Below, piece by piece: positions 42,406 to 50,119 of a stretch of DNA of 64,000 nucleotides (within the stretch, counting starts at the first letter, position 1; each line of letters opens with the position of its first letter). The notes below the pieces were generated by a model. It searched no databases, was not told where the DNA came from, and saw nothing but the letters and a program-made list of their open reading frames with translations. This DNA is from Jejuia sp. UBA6058. Lineage in GTDB: Bacteria > Bacteroidota > Bacteroidia > Flavobacteriales > Flavobacteriaceae. The position numbers and the translations under genes were made by a program. The DNA lies in assembly GCA_002428965.1 (NCBI GenBank), contig DIYI01000012.1, positions 595,948 through 659,947 on the forward strand, read 5' to 3'.

Positions 42406-44847
42406 TTAATCCAAAGTTTCAAAAACAGGCAATTTAGCATATCCAATAATCAATTTATCGTTTATTGTTTTTCCTAGAAGCTTTCCTGTAAAATGCGAGG
42501 AATTAAAGAGGTTATTCTTGGCATTAAAAACTAATATGAGGTCCTTACCTCTTTTTTTAGCTTTAATAAGTTTACAACCTTTTCCGTAATCCACTTCTTG
42601 TGTTGCCCCGAATCTTAAAGAAGATAAATCAATATCAGTTTGAGCATTAAATTTTTCTTCAGACTTAATTAAAACTTTAATAGTGTTTGTTTTTGAATTG
42701 ATAGGTTTTTTATTTAAAATTTTAATGCGTTTGCTGATAGTAAGAGGTATTATTATATTCTTAGAGCTATGATTGTCTTTAGCAAGGTCATTTTTTTTAG
42801 GGACATCAATTACTGCCACTGAAAGATGAGTAGCTCTTCCAAAATTGTCAATTAAAACATGAGGTCTTTCTAATTTATACCAATGTGTTTGTGTTCCATC
42901 TTCATAAACTGTATTGTTAGGAGTGTATGCAGTTCCTGGGTTAAACTTCCAATTTACCCCATCTCGAGAGCGTAAATAAATAGCACGATAATCTAAAAAA
43001 GCATTTATTATCATATGGTATTGCACTTCGTCTTTCCAAAGTACGGGATCTTCAAAATTTGAGTTACGGTATTTTTCCGGAATAATGGTGTTGCCCTGTA
43101 GCGGACTGGTCAGTATTTTGTATGGCCCTAAAGGATTGGTGCTTTCGCTCATCATCATAGCACCACCTTTGGTTACGAATAAAAACTTGCCATTATGCGT
43201 TTGAACCCCTGAAAGATTACGCTCAAATCTGTAGAATAGTTTTGGTTTTTCTAGAGTTGTGTTTTTATTAATAGTCATCACACCAAGATGTTCCCAAGGG
43301 CCATTCATTGATATTGATGTAAACAAATGAGGTTTCCAATTAATTAAAGCATAGAGCATGAAAGAGCCATCATTTAAGAGGATAATATCTGGGTTATGCC
43401 CCAAGCCATTGGCAAAACTATAGGCCGTTTCATCTTTTACCTTGTAAGGCCCTGTAGGTTTGTCTGAGACTACATGAGCCACAGTAGACCTTGGCCATTC
43501 CCAATGCCCTTTAGTTGTGTTTGCGGGCCATCTGGTAACTAACATATGATATTTGCCATCTGTTTTATCAAAAACAGGTCTCCCGCCCCAATAACTCCAT
43601 TCAGGATCCTCAATACCATTGTCTATATCCCGAGGTAAAACTCCGTCTGCTCCCCAGGTGTCTCCTGTAAGTTTATTGTGAATTAGCATTGGCAAGATTA
43701 AGTCACTAAAGGATGCACCTTTCACCATTTTTGGTTTGGCTTTAATTGGGTTTGAAGGTGCGCTTTTATTATCACTATAGTCATGTGAAATTACGACATA
43801 GGTGTTTTCAGTATCCTTTGTTGGCGTAAAATCTAAATAAGATGTTTTACTAACTTTATGAGCAATTTCTTGAAGGTGTTTCCCATTTTCATCACCTCTG
43901 TAAACCGAATAGCTTTGCACGTCTTCATCAATACTTTTTGTCCAACTAAGTTGAATTTCGGCATCAAAAACATCCGCTTTTAAGTGGGTTGGAGGCGAAG
44001 GAGCAATCGTATCTGTTTTTACAATCTTAACCTTGTTTGAGCTACCAGATTCTTTATTATTAAAACGAGCTACTACATAAGTATAATTCACTCCGTTGAT
44101 TAAGTTACTATCTGTAAAAGTGAGTTCTGTCGTTTTACCAAGCTTCTGGTACTTATCTTTTTCTCTGAACCTGCGATAAATAAAAAATGTAGTACTTTCA
44201 TCTGCTAATTCATCTTTCCAATGTAATTGTATACCATTGTCTATAACTTGAGCACTTAGTATTGGACCTTTGAGTTTTTCATCAACAACACTAACATTAA
44301 CATAATGCAAGAATACTTTTATTTCATCTTCGGAATAAAAAGTAGCTCTAACATATGGATGACCCGATTTTGCATCTTCTTCATTCAAAACATAGGAGCC
44401 TTTAAAATGCGCTACAATTTTATCAGACCCTTTAAGTTTTACTTTATCTGCAACAATTCGTTCATTATCTCCAAAAACTAAACTTAAGGAGATGAAGCCA
44501 TCACTAATATATTCTAAATCTGCTCCGAAACTCCAATTAAGAATATCTCCTGCTTTTGGTTCTTGATAATCTGGGTTAGTGTTTAAAACAACAGATTCAG
44601 CAATCCCAATAGCGTTAATATTAAACATGGCGCCATTATGAATTCCCATCTTATACTCGCCAGGACCTTCAACATTATACGTTTTCCAGAAAGGAGACTG
44701 TTTAGATTGGCGCCAATACCCTTTTACCATTTCAAAATCACCGTCGTTTACATTTTTATGGGGAGTATTTTCACCTAAAAGCACAATTTGAGCATTGAGC
44801 GCAGTTAAACCAAAGCAAACAATTAAAAAAAGAAATGGTGATTTCAT
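42406..44847 (-). CDS. Exported multidomain glycosidase-like protein with two FN3 domains and beta-propeller
   Basis: 813 residues. Signal peptide (cut after LNAQ). Residues 20-195: a carbohydrate-binding-like jelly roll (NVNDGDFEMVKGYWRQ, ADLEYISDGFISLSLVFGDNERI). Residues about 198-285 and 287-372: fibronectin type III domains (LSAQVIDNGIQLHWKD; PTHLKADVFDAEIQLSWTKS). Residues 375-690: a propeller with GH43/GH117-like phrases (DPEWSYWGGRPVFDKTDGKYHMLVTRW, GHNPDIILLNDGSFMLYALINW, NFEDPVLWKDEVQYHMIINAF) whose Asp residues could be catalytic. The C-terminus is beta-rich. I cannot name its family. Together with the neighbouring cluster it points to glycan breakdown, but no substrate can be read. 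Confidence 0.65.
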   Translation of the reverse strand: MKSPFLFLIVCFGLTALNAQIVLLGENTPHKNVNDGDFEMVKGYWRQSKQSPFWKTYNVEGPGEYKMGIHNGAMFNINAIGIAESVVLNTNPDYQEPKAGDILNWSFGADLEYISDGFISLSLVFGDNERIVADKVKLKGSDKIVAHFKGSYVLNEEDAKSGHPYVRATFYSEDEIKVFLHYVNVSVVDEKLKGPILSAQVIDNGIQLHWKDELADESTTFFIYRRFREKDKYQKLGKTTELTFTDSNLINGVNYTYVVARFNNKESGSSNKVKIVKTDTIAPSPPTHLKADVFDAEIQLSWTKSIDEDVQSYSVYRGDENGKHLQEIAHKVSKTSYLDFTPTKDTENTYVVISHDYSDNKSAPSNPIKAKPKMVKGASFSDLILPMLIHNKLTGDTWGADGVLPRDIDNGIEDPEWSYWGGRPVFDKTDGKYHMLVTRWPANTTKGHWEWPRSTVAHVVSDKPTGPYKVKDETAYSFANGLGHNPDIILLNDGSFMLYALINWKPHLFTSISMNGPWEHLGVMTINKNTTLEKPKLFYRFERNLSGVQTHNGKFLFVTKGGAMMMSESTNPLGPYKILTSPLQGNTIIPEKYRNSNFEDPVLWKDEVQYHMIINAFLDYRAIYLRSRDGVNWKFNPGTAYTPNNTVYEDGTQTHWYKLERPHVLIDNFGRATHLSVAVIDVPKKNDLAKDNHSSKNIIIPLTISKRIKILNKKPINSKTNTIKVLIKSEEKFNAQTDIDLSSLRFGATQEVDYGKGCKLIKAKKRGKDLILVFNAKNNLFNSSHFTGKLLGKTINDKLIIGYAKLPVFETLD

Positions 44848-44905
44848 TTAAGCTATGATAAGACCTAAATGTACAAATACTTTTGTTGCAAAAAATTAAA
44901 AATCA

Positions 44906-46057
44906 CTAAGCCTTCTTGTGCAACAACCGTGTCAGCTTAATAGACAAGTCGGTCAAGATAATTTTAGAATTCCCATTACGCTCAATATGGTAAATGGCGT
45001 CTTGAAGTTCTTCGCTAATTTCCATGATGTTGTTTCCGTGAACAAATGGCGCAAAGTTTTCCAACTTAAATTTATCGGTTTTTGGTTCTAAATACACCAA
45101 ATCCGTAGCATTATAATTTAGCAAAAGGGCTTGCCTAAAGAAATCTAAACAAAAACTCAAAAACTGTTTTTGGGTTTCGCGTCCTGTTTTGGCGATGTCC
45201 TCGCTCCATGAAATCAGATCATGTATAGCACTCTTGTTACCTTTGGCCTTAAATGCACTACGGATCCAAAAAATAAACCAAGTTTCAAACTGGGTGTCTT
45301 CTGAGTCGTGATATACCAAATCGCAAGCTTTGTTGTAATTACCATTGGCTTGGTGTGCAATTTTGGTAGCAATAGAAGCCTCCAAATTATAGTTTTTAAT
45401 AAGCGAATCTTTAATAACCTCTTCAGCCAAAGGCGGAAAATGCAATATTTGACAACGCGAACGGATGGTATTAATAATCTGTTCCTCATCCTCTGCAATC
45501 AATATAAAAATGGTTTTATTGGGCGGTTCTTCAATTAGCTTAAGTAGTTTGTTGGCGCAAGCAGTATTCATCTTTTCAGCCATCCAAATCAGCATCACTT
45601 TATAGCCACCTTCGTAAGATTTTAAGGAGAGCGATTTTACAATTTCAACAGCCTCATCAACACCAATTTGCCCCTGTTTATTGTCCACACCAAGCAATCT
45701 ATACCAATCAAACAAATTACCATAAGGTTGCTCGTTTAGCAACTGTCGCCATTCCTCAAGGTAAAAATTAGAAACAGGTTTACTCTTCACCTTATTGCTT
45801 GTAGTTACCGGAAAAGCAAAATGTAAATCAGGGTGCGAAACGTTTTTAAATTTAAGGTTGCAGGCGTCGTTTCCCGAAGTGTTTTCGCCATTAGCATTAC
45901 CGCACAAAATGTACTGCGCATAAGCAATGGCCATTGGCAAAGTACCACTACCCTCTGGCCCCACAAACAACTGCGCGTGCGGAATACGTCCGTTATCAGC
46001 ACTTTGCGTTAAGTGCGATTTTATGTGTTCTTGTCCTAAAACCTCCTGAAACAGCAT
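44906..46057 (-). CDS. holB: DNA polymerase III delta prime subunit
   Basis: 383 residues. Clamp-loader AAA+ layout: MLFQEVLGQEHIKSHLTQS, RIPHAQLFVGPEGSG at the P-loop, then MIWMAEKMN-type sensor region (KVMLIWMAEKMNTACANKLLKLIEEPP) and the SRC motif (NTIRSRCQILHFPPL). The P-loop GPEGSGTL (33-40) lacks the Lys that binds phosphate, as in delta prime subunits, which do not hydrolyse ATP; DnaX normally does. The zinc-site cysteines are reduced to two (CGNANGENTSGNDAC). It acts in clamp loading at the replication fork. Confidence 0.9.
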   Translation of the reverse strand: MLFQEVLGQEHIKSHLTQSADNGRIPHAQLFVGPEGSGTLPMAIAYAQYILCGNANGENTSGNDACNLKFKNVSHPDLHFAFPVTTSNKVKSKPVSNFYLEEWRQLLNEQPYGNLFDWYRLLGVDNKQGQIGVDEAVEIVKSLSLKSYEGGYKVMLIWMAEKMNTACANKLLKLIEEPPNKTIFILIAEDEEQIINTIRSRCQILHFPPLAEEVIKDSLIKNYNLEASIATKIAHQANGNYNKACDLVYHDSEDTQFETWFIFWIRSAFKAKGNKSAIHDLISWSEDIAKTGRETQKQFLSFCLDFFRQALLLNYNATDLVYLEPKTDKFKLENFAPFVHGNNIMEISEELQDAIYHIERNGNSKIILTDLSIKLTRLLHKKA

Positions 46058-46061
46058 CGAA

Positions 46062-46069
46062 CAAATGTA
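46062..46069 (-). promoter_or_regulatory. Probable -7 promoter box for holB
   Basis: TACATTTG on the minus strand matches TAnnTTTG and ends only 4 bp before the holB ATG, which would give a leaderless or near-leaderless mRNA. Confidence 0.45.
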
Positions 46070-46087
46070 AACGATTTTTTTATATTA

Positions 46088-46177
46088 TTTTGGGCGTTAC
46101 CACAAGGGTCGGGCTTTCGGCAGTCGCTCCCTCCTGCGTCGGGGAGCTTCAACAAATGCCTCAATCCCTAACGCGGG
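46088..46177 (-). repeat. Dispersed element, copy C (about 90 bp, reversed)
   Basis: Read on the minus strand it begins CCCGCGTTAGGGATTG and ends CGAAAGCCCGACCC ... GGTAACGCCCAAA, the same ends as copies A and B in the opposite orientation. It sits just upstream of holB. Confidence 0.75.
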
Positions 46178-46232
46178 CTAGTTTGCTGGCTTTGTTTTTG
46201 AGTTAATATTTGTGGTTTTTTTGGAGAGGTTC

Positions 46233-46302
46233 GTTTAACGTTGCTTGTATGAATCGTGGTGGCGAGGCCACTATCATTTTATACACCTATTTACCCAACG
46301 TT
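46233..46302. repeat. attC-like imperfect hairpin, left of the HAD/membrane-protein block
   Basis: Outer end GTTTAACG; AACGTTG (46237-46243) pairs with CAACGTT (46296-46302); TGTAT (46246-46250) pairs with ATACA (46281-46285); an inner stem with core TGGC-GAG-GCCA closes the middle. The unequal arms leave unpaired bases on one side, as in integron attC sites. The inner end overlaps the last codons of the HAD gene. Confidence 0.55.
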
Positions 46303-47010
46303 TTTTATTACTTTTTCTATTTCCGAATCTGTCTTAATTGCTTTCCCTATTTCTGTGAATTCAAACAATAAAGGTTCTTCTGATTTAATCTCAATATACT
46401 TATTATCTATTAACAAGTTTAAATATTTTCTTATTTCCTTTCTTTTGTTTCCAGTAGATTTAGCGACTTCTTGAATAGAAAACCACATATTTTCAATAGG
46501 TTCTGAACAATCATCCGATTGAAGCCAAAGTTCCTTTAATAGTCTTTTGAGTATTTTCAATTCAAATGTTCGCTCTATTCCACTTTTTATATTTTCAATC
46601 CAATTTGTGTCGCTCGGATTAACAATAATTGCTTTAAAATTAAATTTTTCGCTTTCAATTCCAATACCTTTTAAATCGTCAATATGCAAATCAAAATCGA
46701 ATGCTGGCGGAAATTTTGATGAATTTATATTTCGAGATTTTAAAACTTTTCTATTTTGTTTTTGGTTTACAATTCGTTTTACTTTTATTCCATAATAATT
46801 TAAAGTCCGTCTTATTTTCCATTTACTACGATAGGATGTAGTATAAATATGAATTTTGTGACCTTGATTTTGCAAATCGGAAATTAATTCACGTGTTCCT
46901 TTTCTTATCTCCTCAATTCCGAACAGTTTAGCAATTCTGCTTCTATTTTCAGTTTCAAATTCCTTTCCGTTTGGAATTAATGTGCTGTCAAGGTCAAAAC
47001 TTATATTCAT
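46291..47010 (-). CDS. HAD-like hydrolase fused to a winged-helix domain
   Basis: 239 residues. Residues 1-125 are a small HAD phosphatase-like domain: motif I FDLDSTL (Asp6, Asp8), motif II Thr/Ser in IYTTSYRSKWK, motif IV FDLHIDDLKG with a double Asp. Residues 150-239 look like a winged helix-turn-helix (WFSIQEVAKSTGNKRKEIRKYLNLLIDNKYIEI then a wing LLFEFTEIGKAI). I do not know a named family with this pairing. A small membrane protein gene abuts it directly upstream, and inverted hairpins bracket the pair. Confidence 0.65.
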   Translation of the reverse strand: MNISFDLDSTLIPNGKEFETENRSRIAKLFGIEEIRKGTRELISDLQNQGHKIHIYTTSYRSKWKIRRTLNYYGIKVKRIVNQKQNRKVLKSRNINSSKFPPAFDFDLHIDDLKGIGIESEKFNFKAIIVNPSDTNWIENIKSGIERTFELKILKRLLKELWLQSDDCSEPIENMWFSIQEVAKSTGNKRKEIRKYLNLLIDNKYIEIKSEEPLLFEFTEIGKAIKTDSEIEKVIKNVG

Positions 47011-47325
47011 TTAATCAATAGTTCTGGTCATTGCAATTGACATCATAATTCCAATGTATAAAAATGGAATTGCACTTAAAAAAATCCAAATTAGATTATT
47101 TTTTAGTTCGGTTTTATGTTTTGAAATCAAAAGAATTGTGTTAATCAAGGACCATAAAACTCCGCCATAGAAAACAAATAATGAAATCATATTACCATAT
47201 TGGTAAATCCAAGTTCCTCTGTAAGGTTGAACTAAATATTTTAAGAGCATTGCACCCAAACAAATTCCTATAATCAGAACCCCACTTTTTTTAGTCCAAT
47301 TTATATTTCGAAGTACAGTGTTCAA
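47011..47325 (-). CDS. Small membrane protein of unknown function
   Basis: 104 residues with three hydrophobic segments (GVLIIGICLGAMLLKYLV, MISLFVFYGGVLWSLINTILLI, LIWIFLSAIPFLYIGIMMSIAM). No family recognised. Its stop codon abuts the ATG of the HAD-wHTH gene, so the two are co-transcribed and belong to the same bracketed block. Confidence 0.6.
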   Translation of the reverse strand: MNTVLRNINWTKKSGVLIIGICLGAMLLKYLVQPYRGTWIYQYGNMISLFVFYGGVLWSLINTILLISKHKTELKNNLIWIFLSAIPFLYIGIMMSIAMTRTID

Positions 47326-47333
47326 TTTTTTGT

Positions 47334-47395
47334 CAATGTTGGGTAATGATTTACGTATATGCTCTGTTTTTAATGCCTTATATCCGCCGTTAAAT
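47334..47395. repeat. attC-like end, right of the HAD/membrane-protein block
   Basis: Reads CAATGTTGGGTAA ... GTATATGC ... CTTATAT ... CGTTAAAT. Inner AATGTTGGGTAA corresponds to the AACGTTGGGTAA of the left element read on the other strand, and the outer CGTTAAAT corresponds to its CGTTAAAC, so the two elements face each other in inverted orientation. The internal pairing is weaker than in the left element. Confidence 0.45.
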
Positions 47396-47568
47396 GAAGT
47401 TAGCTGAAATTTTTTACAAAATTAAGAGATAATAGTCAACCAAAACCATTACTTCAAATAAAAATTCACCCTTTTAGCATTTTGTGGAAAAACACATTTT
47501 CTATAGTTTTTTAATTAATTCACCCCAAAACCACCTATTTTTAAAACTCAAACAAACACAAACCGACC

Positions 47569-48645
47569 ATGTCGCAAAAAGCGATTTTATTTATACCCGA
47601 TATTTCTGGCTTTACGGAGTTTGTACATCATACATCCATAACCCATAGTCAGCATATCATTTCAGAGTTATTGGAGTTGCTTTTGGATAGCAATATCATG
47701 AATTTGGAGCTGGCGGAAATTGAAGGCGATGCCCTCTTTCTGTATAAACTAGAAGACGACTTTGACGTTTCAAAAATTGAGCAACAAATTGAAAATATGT
47801 ATGTGGCGTTTCATACGCATTTAAAACGTTACGAACTGCAACGTATTTGCCAATGTGGGGCGTGTACTTCGGCATATAACCTCAAACTTAAGTTTGTGGT
47901 GCATTATGGAGACATAGAATTTTTAAAAGTAAAAGAGACTAAAAAGCCCTATGGTAGTCCTGTTATTCAGGTGCATCGTTTGCTAAAAAATGATGTTCCC
48001 ATAAAAGAATATGCCCTTTTAACCGAAAGCGTAAAACCTATAGATGGAAATTCTGATGAGGTTTTAACATCATCTTACGACTTTGGAGATATTACATTTT
48101 CATACAGTGCTTTAGAGCATTTAAAAGCTAAACTCCCAGAGATTAAGGCCATTCCTGATAATGTGCCCAAGCACAAATTGTATGACGAAACCGAAATCAT
48201 CAATTTACCCATTAACGATTTGTACGAAGTGATTAGCAATTTTGACTATAGATTACTTTGGACAAAAGGCATTGACAAATTGGAATATGAAAAAAACAAA
48301 GTAAACCGTGTTGGAGAAAAACACCAATGTCTGCTTAATGATAGTAATGAGGTGACACAAACCACAGTAACCAAAAACGTAAAACCACAACAATTGGTTT
48401 ACGGAGAATCTACAACTGATGTACCGTTCACCAAACGCTTTAATAGCTATTTTGTATTAGAAGAAGTTGAAGAAGGAAGAACAAAATTGAACATTGAAGC
48501 TTTCGCAGATTTTAAACCTTTTGGCATTTTGATGAAACCGTTATTAAAATCGAAACTCAGTAAAAATATTTCCGAAAGTATGAAAGAATTGGTGTTATTA
48601 ATTGATTCTGGATTTATGCTTGAAGAGGCTAATAAATCAGAGTAG
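47569..48645 (+). CDS. DUF2652 protein: nucleotide-cyclase-like domain plus SRPBCC domain
   Basis: 358 residues, no signal peptide. Residues 1-190 are DUF2652, similar to class III nucleotidyl cyclase domains: LFIPDISGFTEFV with Asp11 and EIEGDALFLY with Asp54 occupy the two metal-binding positions. A Cys pair (CQCGAC near 92-97) is unusual. Residues about 200-350 look like a START/SRPBCC ligand-binding fold (EIINLPINDLYEVISNFDYRLLWTKGIDKLEYE ... FKPFGILMKPLLKSKLSKNI). Cyclase activity is untested; the family is known mainly by sequence. It precedes pgk but probably has its own transcript. Confidence 0.78.
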   Translation: MSQKAILFIPDISGFTEFVHHTSITHSQHIISELLELLLDSNIMNLELAEIEGDALFLYKLEDDFDVSKIEQQIENMYVAFHTHLKRYELQRICQCGACTSAYNLKLKFVVHYGDIEFLKVKETKKPYGSPVIQVHRLLKNDVPIKEYALLTESVKPIDGNSDEVLTSSYDFGDITFSYSALEHLKAKLPEIKAIPDNVPKHKLYDETEIINLPINDLYEVISNFDYRLLWTKGIDKLEYEKNKVNRVGEKHQCLLNDSNEVTQTTVTKNVKPQQLVYGESTTDVPFTKRFNSYFVLEEVEEGRTKLNIEAFADFKPFGILMKPLLKSKLSKNISESMKELVLLIDSGFMLEEANKSE

Positions 48646-48711
48646 GTTTAAATTTAATTCACTTCAAACGTTTTCGTGAAAAAAGTCATTTTATAAAGCT
48701 ATTTAATTGAC

Positions 48712-48719
48712 TACATTTG
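48712..48719 (+). promoter_or_regulatory. Possible -7 promoter box for pgk
   Basis: TACATTTG matches TAnnTTTG, 27 bp before the pgk ATG. Confidence 0.45.
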
Positions 48720-48746
48720 CGATCTAATCAATAGTATACAACAATA

Positions 48747-49934
48747 ATGAAAACTCTAAACGACTTTAATTTCGAAAATAAAAAAGCACTTATTCGCGTG
48801 GATTTTAACGTGCCTTTAAATGAAAATTTTGAGGTAACAGATGCTACAAGAATTGTTTCTGCAAAACCAACCATTATCAAAATTTTAGAAGATGGCGGTA
48901 GTTGTATTTTAATGTCGCATTTAGGGCGTCCAAAAGGATTTGATGAGCAGTTTTCATTAAAGCACATCGTATCTAAAGTAGAAGATATTTTAGGCGTTGG
49001 TGTAAAGTTTGTTCCTGATTGTATTGGAGAAGATGTTGAGGCTGCAGCAGATAGTTTAGAGCCTGGAGAAATTTTATTATTAGAGAATTTACGTTACTAC
49101 AAAGAAGAAACTGCTGGAGATGAAGGTTTCGCCGAAAAATTATCAAAACTAGGAGATATTTATGTGAACGATGCTTTTGGTACAGCGCATAGAGCGCATG
49201 CTTCAACAACCATAGTGGCTCAGTTTTTCGAAGGCAAAAAATGTTTTGGAAGTTTATTAGCACAGGAAATTGAGAGCATTAAAAAAGTAATGGAAACAGG
49301 TGAAAAACCTGTTTTAGCCATTCTTGGTGGGGCAAAAGTATCTTCGAAAATTACCATTATAGAAAATATTTTGGACAAAGTAGACCACTTGATTATTGGC
49401 GGTGGTATGGCATTTACGTTTGTAAAAGCGCAAGGTGGTAGTATAGGAAATTCTATTTGTGAAGACGATAAAATGGAATTAGCACTTGATATTTTGAGGC
49501 AAGCTGAAGAAAAAAATGTTCAGATTCATATTCCTGTAGATACTATTGCAGCTGATGCTTTTAGTAATGACGCGAATAAACAAACAGTAGACATTAAAGC
49601 TATTCCAGAAGGTTGGGAAGGTGTTGACGCAGGACCAAAATCTATAGCCCTATTTCATGACGTTGTAATGCAATCTAAAACTATCCTTTGGAATGGTCCA
49701 CTTGGGGTTTTCGAAATGGAAAGTTTTGCTAACGGTACTATCGCATTAGGAAATTCTATTGCCGAGGCTACTAAAGGTGGTGCTTTCTCACTAGTTGGTG
49801 GTGGCGATTCTGTTGCAGCAGTTAAACAATTTGGTTTCCAAGATAAAGTAAGCTATGTGAGTACTGGTGGTGGTGCCATGTTAGAAAGTTTAGAAGGTAA
49901 AACGCTTCCTGGTATTGCGGCTATTTTGGCTTAA
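48747..49934 (+). CDS. pgk: Phosphoglycerate kinase
   Basis: 395 residues, normal length. RVDFNVPLN (substrate Asp/Asn), LMSHLGRPKG, LLLENLRYYKEE, NDAFGTAHRAHAS, AILGGAKVSSKI and the C-terminal GGGDSVAAVKQFG/STGGGAMLE nucleotide-binding motifs are all intact. It makes ATP and 3-phosphoglycerate in glycolysis. It has its own promoter and terminator and so is likely monocistronic. Confidence 0.98.
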   Translation: MKTLNDFNFENKKALIRVDFNVPLNENFEVTDATRIVSAKPTIIKILEDGGSCILMSHLGRPKGFDEQFSLKHIVSKVEDILGVGVKFVPDCIGEDVEAAADSLEPGEILLLENLRYYKEETAGDEGFAEKLSKLGDIYVNDAFGTAHRAHASTTIVAQFFEGKKCFGSLLAQEIESIKKVMETGEKPVLAILGGAKVSSKITIIENILDKVDHLIIGGGMAFTFVKAQGGSIGNSICEDDKMELALDILRQAEEKNVQIHIPVDTIAADAFSNDANKQTVDIKAIPEGWEGVDAGPKSIALFHDVVMQSKTILWNGPLGVFEMESFANGTIALGNSIAEATKGGAFSLVGGGDSVAAVKQFGFQDKVSYVSTGGGAMLESLEGKTLPGIAAILA

Positions 49935-49946
49935 GTCCAACTGGGT

Positions 49947-49998
49947 TGTCGGTTCGAGTGATTTCGACTTTTAAGTCGTAGTCGTATCGAGAACTCAG
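49947..49998. repeat. Imperfect palindromic repeat after pgk
   Basis: GGTTCGAGTGATTTCGACTT / AAGTCGTAGTCGTATCGAGAACT: an inner CGACTTTTAAGTCG palindrome and outer GTTC/GAAC pairing. It resembles the TCGAGTGATTTCGA-type repeats common between flavobacterial genes. Confidence 0.55.
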
Positions 49999-50018
49999 AG
50001 ATTATACAATTTATATTC

Positions 50019-50056
50019 AGGCTTCATAGGTTTCAAACTATGAAGCCTTCTTTTTG
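50019..50056 (+). terminator. Rho-independent terminator after pgk
   Basis: Perfect 11-bp stem AGGCTTCATAG / CTATGAAGCCT with an 8-nt loop followed by TCTTTTT. It lies behind the palindromic repeat, 84 bp after the stop. Confidence 0.9.
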
Positions 50057-50119
50057 TATTTCAATTAAAAAATGCGATTTTAGCTGTACTGTCATTCAAA
50101 ACCAAAATAGGACAACCCT

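Noticed and set aside
44906..46057. Defective clamp-loader gene because the P-loop Lys is missing
   Set aside because: Loss of the P-loop Lys is normal in delta prime subunits, so this is not a sign of decay.
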